Assembly (NCBI GenBank): GCA_964468755.1
Contig: CAYXWH010000037.1
Span: 1-19,141 of the forward strand
Direction of reading: 5' to 3'
Source: CAYXWH01 sp964468755
Lineage (GTDB): Bacteria > Chloroflexota > Dehalococcoidia > Dehalococcoidales > RBG-16-60-22
Length of the DNA: 19,141 nt
This document shows positions 14,211-19,141 of this stretch, piece after piece (the stretch's first letter is position 1; each line of letters opens with the position of its first letter). The position numbers and the translations under genes are program-made. A model generated the notes under the pieces. That model was not told the DNA's origin and made no database searches. It worked only from the letters and a program-made list of their open reading frames with translations.

Positions 14211-15119
14211 ATGAACGGTACAGTATATACCGCCTGGCTATACTTCGGCAGGTCAGCAATAAAGTGGGGATGCCGGCGCCTTATAATCATGATGGCACTC
14301 TTTATGTCCTCGTGCGTTACGCCCCCACCCCGTGGCCCGTCACCAGCCCCGTCTCCCTCGCCTGCTCAGATGCCTTCCCCGGAGCCTGTATCTAAGGCGG
14401 GTGACAGGTTCACGTTCACTATCGTATATGACAACAATGAGTATGACCCGGGACTGGAAACGGAATGGGGATTCTCCTGTGTGATAGAGGGATTGGAAAA
14501 GACCATTCTGTTCGACACCGGCGGTGACCATGCCACCCTGCTGAGCAATATGAGAAAGCTCAAGATTGACCCGGGAAAGATTGATGTCATTGTGCTGTCA
14601 CACATCCACGGCGACCACGTCGGCGGGCTCAGCGGTTTTCTGGAGGAGAATAGCGACGTAACCGTTTACCTGCCGCACTCATTCCCGGTTAGCTTCAAAA
14701 GCATGGTACGTGAAATGGGCGCGGAAGTGGCCGAGATCTCTGAGGCTCAACAGCTCTTCACCGGCGCATTCACTACCGGGGAACTCGACGGAGGGATAAA
14801 AGAGCAGTCACTGATTGTCGCCACCAGCCGGGGTCCGGTGATAGTAACTGGCTGTGCCCATCCGGGCGTGGTGAATATCGTGCGTAAAGCCAGGAATATA
14901 GTCGCTGAAGACACGGTATACCTGGTAATGGGAGGCTTTCATATGGCTGGCGCACCTGCCTCCCGAATTGAGTCGGTGATTAACGGATTTCGCCAGCTAT
15001 CGGTGAGAAAAGTAGCCCCGTGTCACTGCAGCGGTGACGAGACACGCCGGCTATTCCGGGAGGAATATGGAGAAAACTATATCAATAGCGGGGTGGGAAA
15101 AAGCATAGCCATACCGTAA
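14211..15119 (+). CDS. Metallo-beta-lactamase-fold putative lipoprotein (COG1237-like)
   Basis: The 302-residue protein begins with a basic stretch (CRR), a short hydrophobic core (LIIMMALFM) and a lipobox-like MSSC (C35), so it is probably a lipid-anchored exported protein. A Pro/Ser-rich linker (about 38-60) follows. The catalytic domain has the canonical HxHxDH set SHIHGDHVGG (H131, H133, D135, H136), plus H217 (GCAHPG), H244 (GGFHMAG) and H272 (PCHCSG). FTIVYDNNEY...GLETEWGFSC is typical of the COG1237 metal-dependent hydrolase branch, some members of which act in pterin-type cofactor synthesis. The substrate here is unknown. The ATG has only a weak ribosome-binding site. It is separated from the racemase gene by 30 bases. 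Confidence 0.85.
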   Translation: MNGTVYTAWLYFGRSAIKWGCRRLIIMMALFMSSCVTPPPRGPSPAPSPSPAQMPSPEPVSKAGDRFTFTIVYDNNEYDPGLETEWGFSCVIEGLEKTILFDTGGDHATLLSNMRKLKIDPGKIDVIVLSHIHGDHVGGLSGFLEENSDVTVYLPHSFPVSFKSMVREMGAEVAEISEAQQLFTGAFTTGELDGGIKEQSLIVATSRGPVIVTGCAHPGVVNIVRKARNIVAEDTVYLVMGGFHMAGAPASRIESVINGFRQLSVRKVAPCHCSGDETRRLFREEYGENYINSGVGKSIAIP

Positions 15120-15149
15120 TACACAGTTGGTATTGGGGCATTACTCATT

Positions 15150-15845
15150 ATGAAAGTTATTGGATTAATTGGCGGCATGAGCTGGAACTCCACTCTTGAG
15201 TACTACCGGCTTATCAATGAACTGGTTGCCGACCGGCTGGGGGGTCTCCATTCAGCTCGTATAGTACTCTACAGCCTGGACTTTGAGGAGGTAGAGTCAG
15301 CTCAACGTGAGGCGCGATGGGATGATGCCGCCAGAACTCTGATAAAGGCAGGCATAGCCCTCGAGCTGGCGGGAGCCGAATTTCTGGTAATATGTACCAA
15401 TACCATGCATAAGGTTGCCGACGTGGTAGCCAGCAGAACGGCATTGCCCTTACTGCATATCGGTGATGCTGTGGGCGGTGCAATCACCGAGAGCGGTCTG
15501 TGCCGGGTAGGACTGCTGGGAACAAGGTTCGTCATGGAGGAGCGGTTCTATCGGGACAGGTTGCAAGAGCGGTTCGGTATTGATGTGCTTGTGCCCGGTA
15601 AAAAAGAGCAAGCCATGATTGATCGGATAATCTATGATGAGCTTTGCCTCGGGAAAATAGCGGATACCTCGCGCCACACCTGCCTCAAGATTATACAAGA
15701 CCTGATACGGCGTGGCGCCGGGGGAGTTATCCTGGGGTGTACCGAATTGCCGCTACTTATCCACCACAACGATGTACCTGTGCCGTTGTTCGATACTACC
15801 CGAATCCATGCCGAAGCTGCAGTCAAACAGGCGCTGGCTACATGA
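15150..15845 (+). CDS. Aspartate/glutamate racemase family protein
   Basis: The 231-residue protein has the two-Cys racemase layout: IGLIGGMSWNSTLEYYR at the N-terminus, the first catalytic Cys in ICTNTMH (C82) and the second in LGCTELPLL (C197). The IGDAVGGAITE and LFDTTRIHAEAAV segments are also family-typical. Length is normal for an aspartate racemase. It likely interconverts D- and L-aspartate or a related amino acid in the cytoplasm, though close relatives can act on other acids. Its TGA overlaps the ATG of the short ORF downstream. Confidence 0.9.
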   Translation: MKVIGLIGGMSWNSTLEYYRLINELVADRLGGLHSARIVLYSLDFEEVESAQREARWDDAARTLIKAGIALELAGAEFLVICTNTMHKVADVVASRTALPLLHIGDAVGGAITESGLCRVGLLGTRFVMEERFYRDRLQERFGIDVLVPGKKEQAMIDRIIYDELCLGKIADTSRHTCLKIIQDLIRRGAGGVILGCTELPLLIHHNDVPVPLFDTTRIHAEAAVKQALAT

Positions 15846-15955
15846 AAATTACCGTCGTTTATGACCATTGCCTGAGCCAAACCGGACTGGAACTTGAGCT
15901 ACAGAAAGGACTGGAGTTATGTCCATGGAACCTACTCCATTTGAGCCGAAGGTAG
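15842..15955 (+). pseudogene. Short ORF resembling the start of a metallo-beta-lactamase-fold protein
   Basis: An ATG overlapping the racemase TGA (ATGA) opens a 37-codon frame beginning KITVVYDHCLSQTGLELE. This resembles the domain start FTIVYDNNEYDPGLETEW of the lipoprotein encoded at 14211-15119. The frame then becomes unrelated and stops. It may be a truncated remnant or a coincidental leader ORF. It overlaps the next gene's start by about 37 bases. Confidence 0.3.
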
Positions 15956-16143
15956 AGCGCCGTCGGGAAATACTCTTTGGCACACCCGGGACGGTAATTT
16001 ATAAAGATGGCAAACCGGTCCTCTGGATCCCTGATGACTTCGGCTCCCTGACCAGGGACCTTGCCTACAAAGACCTGGCAGCCCTTCAGAAGGAGCTCAA
16101 GAAGTATCTTCTGTCCGCTGACACCAATGACAGCGCTGACTAG
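15919..16143 (+). CDS. Small hypothetical protein (74 residues)
   Basis: The protein is 74 residues, with a polar head (EPTPFEPKVERRREIL), a central segment rich in Gly/Pro (FGTPGTVIYKDGKPVLWIPDD) and an amphipathic Leu/Lys-rich C-terminus. AAAGGA lies eight bases before ATG 15919; a second ATG at 15925 has GGAG eight bases upstream and is equally plausible. No family was recognised. It precedes the second Fur-family gene. Confidence 0.5.
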   Translation: MSMEPTPFEPKVERRREILFGTPGTVIYKDGKPVLWIPDDFGSLTRDLAYKDLAALQKELKKYLLSADTNDSAD

Positions 16144-16192
16144 TCCGTCGGGAAGATTTGGTAGACCGCCCATCTGCTTCGGAACCCATGTC

Positions 16193-16222
16193 TTGACAGG
16201 AGCAGACAGATTACATTAGAGT
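16193..16222 (+). promoter_or_regulatory. Sigma-70-like promoter of the second Fur-family gene
   Basis: A perfect TTGACA (16193-16198) is followed after 18 bases by TAGAGT (16217-16222, 4/6 to TATAAT). The predicted start near 16229 lies almost on the ATG at 16233, so the message may be leaderless or nearly so. No Shine-Dalgarno site is seen before that ATG. Confidence 0.4.
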
Positions 16223-16226
16223 TGTT

Positions 16227-16243
16227 TTGAGAATGAGACTCAA
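16227..16243. promoter_or_regulatory. Imperfect inverted repeat at the Fur-gene start, candidate operator
   Basis: TTGAG and CTCAA flank seven bases; the inner TGAGAATGAGACTCA reads as a 7-1-7 element with five of seven arm positions matching, similar to Fur-type boxes. It covers the predicted transcription start and the ATG, a plausible autorepression site. Confidence 0.3.
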
Positions 16244-16688
16244 TAGCGACTATCGTTCCCCGGTTCAAGGTCATCCGCTCACCAGGCAACGCCGTCTGCT
16301 TCTGGAATTACTCCATGAAGCCGAGGGGCATATGGATGCCAAAGAGCTGTACCGCCATGCCAGCGCCAGAGACGAGTCAATCAGTCCGGCTACAGTGTAC
16401 CGCAGCCTCAACCTCTTCAAGCAACTGGGGCTGGTTGAGGAGAGAAGGTTAGGTAATGTGGGGTGCTACTATGAAATAAAGCAGCCAACGGAGCACCAGC
16501 ACCTGGTCTGCTGCCAGTGCGGCAAGATTATCGAATTTAAAAGCCCGCTCATCGGCAAAATGGTGGAAGCGGTACAGCGCGAACACGGCTTCAACGCGAC
16601 CAAAGCCGAGATATGTATCGAAGGCTATTGCCCGGAGTGTGAGCAAAAAAGGGTGAAAATTGACCTTGCTGATAATGGAACGCTATGA
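16233..16688 (+). CDS. Fur-family metalloregulator (second copy)
   Basis: About 151 residues from ATG 16233; an in-frame TTG at 16227 would add two. The winged-helix region (ISPATVYRSLNLFKQLGLVEE) and the metal/zinc part (EHQHLVCCQCGKIIEF and GYCPECEQKR) match the Fur family and closely parallel the first copy at 1681-2115. Both zinc CxxC pairs are present; VCCQC carries an extra Cys. The sensed ion is unknown. The promoter and inverted repeat at the start suggest autoregulation. Two Fur paralogues in 15 kb may divide metals or stress signals between them. Confidence 0.9.
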   Translation: MRLNSDYRSPVQGHPLTRQRRLLLELLHEAEGHMDAKELYRHASARDESISPATVYRSLNLFKQLGLVEERRLGNVGCYYEIKQPTEHQHLVCCQCGKIIEFKSPLIGKMVEAVQREHGFNATKAEICIEGYCPECEQKRVKIDLADNGTL

Positions 16689-16775
16689 GGGAAGCGGTAC
16701 AAGAATATTCCGTGTTTGGGCAAGTGACAATAGCTGAGACCAAAACAAAATTGGAGCCAGGGTAGAGGCGAAAAC

Positions 16776-17486
16776 ATGTCTATAAACAAGCACCGGACTC
16801 AAGAACCGGGCAATAAAAGTAATCGACAGAAAAGCGGTCAGGGGTCTCCCTTCAATGAACTGGCTCTGGAGTATGATGCCTGGTTTGACAATGAGGGAAG
16901 GTTCACCTTTGACATTGAGGTACCGGCGTTTGCCGGGCTGTTACCTGTCCTGCCACAACCCTGGCTGGAGATAGGAGTTGGCAGTGGCCGCTTCGCTCAG
17001 GCTATCGGTATAGCCACCGGATTGGACCCTTCGCCGCAACTTGTCCGGATAGCGCGACAGCGAGGCATAACTACCGTTCTGGGTCAGGGCGAAAAAGAAC
17101 CCTTCAGTGACCGATCCTTTGGCACGGTGTTCCTGATTGTTACCCTGTGTTTCCTTGACTCGCCCCCGAGTGTTTTAAGGGAAGTCAATCGTATTCTTAT
17201 TCCCGACGGGAAGATAGTGCTCGGCATGGTGTTACGGGAAAGTCCCTGGGGTGAAGTATATCAGCAGAAGAAAAGCCAGGGGCACCGCTTCTACAAACAC
17301 TCCACTATCTACAAACACGATGAAGTGATAGCACTGCTGACACAAGCCGGATTCGTGGTGGAAAGAACCATCTCAACACTTTTTCAGAAGCCGGGAACGG
17401 TGCGTCACAGGGAAGAGCCCAGGGAAGGCTATTTCCCCGAGGCCGGGTTTACTGTAATTATGGCGGGAAAGCGTAACATTCATTGA
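16776..17486 (+). CDS. Class I SAM-dependent methyltransferase
   Basis: The 236-residue protein has a Ser/Lys/Gln-rich N-terminal stretch (about 1-25), then FNELALEYDAWFDNE and motif I WLEIGVGSGRFAQ (about 63-75). TGLDPSPQLVRIAR, GQGEKEPFSDRSFGTVFLI and ILIPDGKIVLGMVLRE follow. This is the SAM-dependent methyltransferase family that includes UbiE-like enzymes; the substrate is unknown. GGGTAGAGG lies upstream of the ATG. It is not part of the methyltransferase run on the other strand and shows no close similarity to those proteins beyond the fold motifs. Confidence 0.85.
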   Translation: MSINKHRTQEPGNKSNRQKSGQGSPFNELALEYDAWFDNEGRFTFDIEVPAFAGLLPVLPQPWLEIGVGSGRFAQAIGIATGLDPSPQLVRIARQRGITTVLGQGEKEPFSDRSFGTVFLIVTLCFLDSPPSVLREVNRILIPDGKIVLGMVLRESPWGEVYQQKKSQGHRFYKHSTIYKHDEVIALLTQAGFVVERTISTLFQKPGTVRHREEPREGYFPEAGFTVIMAGKRNIH

Positions 17487-17537
17487 GGAAGCATGGTTCA
17501 TTTTAGCTGAAATTACCCGGAGAAAGAAGGTACTACT

Positions 17538-17825
17538 TTGAAAGATAATGTAATAATGCGAGTGAGAAATGAGCTTTGCCGTGGCTGCGGGCTGTGCGCC
17601 GCAAATTGCCCCCGGCAAGCTATCTCACTGCGTTCAGGTCAGGCATGGATAGACCAGAGCCGGTGCAACCGTTGTGGACTCTGTCTTGAGGTCTGTCCTC
17701 AAGGGGCAATCGTCGAGCAAGCCCCGGTATCAGAGAAGGAATTGGCGGCCACCGTTAGCGGGTTAAAGCAAAAGACAGATGACCTTCTCAACAGGATTAA
17801 GCGACTGGAGCAGCAGTCTCAATGA
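17538..17825 (+). CDS. 2[4Fe-4S] ferredoxin with coiled-coil tail
   Basis: This 95-residue protein has two classic CxxCxxCxxxC cluster motifs, C14/C17/C20/C24 (LCRGCGLCAANCP) and C43/C46/C49/C53 (RCNRCGLCLEVCP). Residues 66-93 form a Leu-heptad helix (KELAATVSGLKQKTDDLL then NRIKRLEQQ). A typical clostridial-type ferredoxin lacks this extension, so the tail may dock it to a partner. It is the same type of tail seen in the NifX/DUF5320 operon. A TTG start is favoured because AAGAAGG lies seven bases upstream. Confidence 0.9.
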   Translation: MKDNVIMRVRNELCRGCGLCAANCPRQAISLRSGQAWIDQSRCNRCGLCLEVCPQGAIVEQAPVSEKELAATVSGLKQKTDDLLNRIKRLEQQSQ

Positions 17826-17930
17826 CTCCGACTGAACAAGCATGCACACAGAGATTGATAATCGAGGCTTTACCCTTATCCTGAGCCCTCGAGCGAGTAG
17901 CATGCAAGCAAAATAGTGGGGAGATGGAGC

Positions 17931-18227
17931 ATGGCTAGCTTTGAAGAGATAGACGAGGCACGGAAGATATTCGGTTTGGGTGAAGCCGCTACTTCTAAAG
18001 AGATAAGAAATGCCTACCGAAGATTGGCACGTCACCATCACCCTGACCGGTGTAACGGGGATGCACAGGGCGAGGAAGTGATGAAAAAACTGAACCGGGC
18101 GTATAAACTTCTGGAAGACTACTGCCGGAACTACAAATACGGCTTCCGGCGGGAAGACGTGAGGAGAACTTATCCCGACGAGGAATATATCAGAAAGTGG
18201 CGCGATAACTGGTTTGACAGCATATAG
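17931..18227 (+). CDS. Short J-domain (DnaJ-like) protein
   Basis: The 98-residue product has an N-terminal J domain: ARKIFGLGEAATSKEIRNAY for helices 1-2, the invariant HPD at about 37-39 (RHHHPDRC) and a basic helix 3 (KKLNRAYKLLED). No zinc-finger or C-terminal DnaJ domains are present. It could recruit Hsp70 to a dedicated client, possibly a neighbouring Fe-S or flavoprotein. ATG 17931 was chosen because GGGGAG lies seven bases upstream; a GTG at 17916 is less likely. Confidence 0.88.
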   Translation: MASFEEIDEARKIFGLGEAATSKEIRNAYRRLARHHHPDRCNGDAQGEEVMKKLNRAYKLLEDYCRNYKYGFRREDVRRTYPDEEYIRKWRDNWFDSI

Positions 18228-18278
18228 TGCCGGATTGCCGGCTGTCTGATACGCAGGCTTTACGCATTGGAGGCAGGA

Positions 18279-19141
18279 ATGAGAATATGCATTATTGGTA
18301 CCGGTGACGGTGGCGCCACGGCCGCCAACCAGATCCGGCGTCTGAACAGGCAGGCTCAGATCGATGTCTTCAGTAAAAGGAATATACTGGGATGCCCGCC
18401 CTGTGAGATGCCCCTGGTTCTCGGTGGGGAAATTGCCAGCTGGGATGAATTGATCCGTGGCTTTCGCCAGGGTTCATTCTGGGAGAAAAGAAATATCAAT
18501 CTTCACCTGGGCACCGAGGTTACCGATATCGTCAGCGAGGGGAGTTACCTCATTGCCGGTGATAAGCAATACGGATATGACAAGCTTATTCTGGCCCTCG
18601 GCGCTACTTCAATAATACCCCCTTTCCCAGGCATGAACGGCCGGAATGAATTTGCCCTGAGTACCGATATGAATGATGGGGTTACTCTCGAAAATGCCAT
18701 CAGCAGGTACTCTACCGCCGCCGTTATTGGTGGCGGGTTCATAGCCCTGGAAATAGCTGCCGCCCTCAGGGCGCGAGGCTATAGCAAGGTCTACCTCCTA
18801 GCCAGGCGGGCTATTCTGCGGAACCACCTCGACGAAGACATGGCGGAAAAACTGGAAGCGGTGCTCAGCAATAACGGCGTGGAGCTGGTCCTTCCCGCCA
18901 GGATAGAGAGCATAGCCAGTCATGGTGAAAAGAAACGCCTCAGTCTTGCTGACCGGGAGCTGGAAGTGGACTTTGTCTTCTTCGGCACCGGTGCGGAACC
19001 CAACGTTGCGCTGGCACGTAGCGCCGGGCTACAGATAGGCGAAACCGGCGCTATAGCGGTAAATCAATATCTCCAGACTAGCAATGCTGACATCTATGCC
19101 ATTGGCGACTGTATGGAGAACTGGGATGTTGTTACCGGCTC
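18279..19141 (+). CDS. CoA-disulfide reductase/NADH oxidase-like flavoprotein (3'-partial)
   Basis: The first 287 residues of a two-dinucleotide-fold flavoprotein are visible; the gene runs off the window end. FAD binding is shown by IIGTGDGGATAAN (5-17) and the late YAIGDC segment, and NAD(P) binding by AVIGGGFIALEIAAAL (about 148-163). The redox Cys of the CoA-disulfide-reductase class aligns with C42 in CPPCEMPLVLGG. It sits in a CPPC pair (C39, C42), which is unusual because the class normally has a single Cys followed by an LPYY-type motif. It may reduce a disulfide, persulfide or oxygen. GGAGGCAG precedes the ATG. Confidence 0.88.
   Translation, partial: MRICIIGTGDGGATAANQIRRLNRQAQIDVFSKRNILGCPPCEMPLVLGGEIASWDELIRGFRQGSFWEKRNINLHLGTEVTDIVSEGSYLIAGDKQYGYDKLILALGATSIIPPFPGMNGRNEFALSTDMNDGVTLENAISRYSTAAVIGGGFIALEIAAALRARGYSKVYLLARRAILRNHLDEDMAEKLEAVLSNNGVELVLPARIESIASHGEKKRLSLADRELEVDFVFFGTGAEPNVALARSAGLQIGETGAIAVNQYLQTSNADIYAIGDCMENWDVVTG

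Noticed and set aside
14195..14395. Open frame overlapping the metallo-beta-lactamase signal region in another frame
   Set aside because: The overlapping frame has the signal, lipobox and catalytic motifs; this one has none.

Overview
The window is a gene-dense stretch from an anaerobic bacterium. A member of the Chloroflexota, perhaps class Dehalococcoidia, fits best. That placement is an inference from gene content: a Tat-exported molybdopterin oxidoreductase related to formate dehydrogenase, NifX/Mrp/DUF5320 proteins without nitrogenase, and many small redox and methyltransferase genes. No rRNA, tRNA, transposase, integrase or CRISPR array was found.

Region 1 (1-5332, + strand). After the tail of an unidentified gene, a sigma-70-like promoter with a 12-bp palindrome over its -10 opens a long, tightly packed operon. 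It encodes a DUF134/UPF0251 DNA-binding protein, a DUF4213/DUF364 Rossmann protein, a Fur-family regulator and three small DUF5320-type proteins. These are followed by a NifX-domain protein with a Gly/Met-repeat tail, one or two tiny ORFs, a second NifX-domain protein and an Mrp/ApbC-type P-loop ATPase. Genes overlap or lie a few bases apart and nearly all have strong Shine-Dalgarno sites. Four consecutive products end in similar short coiled coils, and the Mrp protein lacks the CxxC iron-sulfur motif. No nitrogenase genes are present, so this looks like an uncharacterised metal- or cofactor-handling system.

Region 2 (5708-8873, - strand). Three class I SAM-dependent methyltransferases, one with two N-terminal membrane helices, are followed upstream by an isoprenylcysteine-methyltransferase-like membrane enzyme and a four-helix membrane protein.

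Region 3 (8992-13884). A CsoR/CstR-family repressor (- strand) diverges from a three-gene operon encoding a FdnGHI-like molybdoenzyme: Tat-exported catalytic subunit, four-cluster ferredoxin subunit with C-terminal anchor, and diheme cytochrome b. A perfect 13-bp inverted repeat covers both divergent promoters. The catalytic subunit keeps an active-site Cys but lacks the formate-dehydrogenase His and Arg, so its substrate may not be formate. The regulator has the two Cys but not the His of CsoR, resembling persulfide-sensing CstR.

Region 4 (13885-19141, + strand). A 326-bp non-coding stretch carries a degenerate cobalamin-riboswitch-like pattern. It is followed by a metallo-beta-lactamase-fold lipoprotein, an aspartate/glutamate racemase-family protein, a short ORF resembling the start of a metallo-beta-lactamase protein, a small hypothetical protein, a second Fur-family regulator, a methyltransferase, a 2[4Fe-4S] ferredoxin with coiled-coil tail and a J-domain protein. 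The last gene is a CoA-disulfide-reductase/NADH-oxidase-like flavoprotein cut off by the window end.
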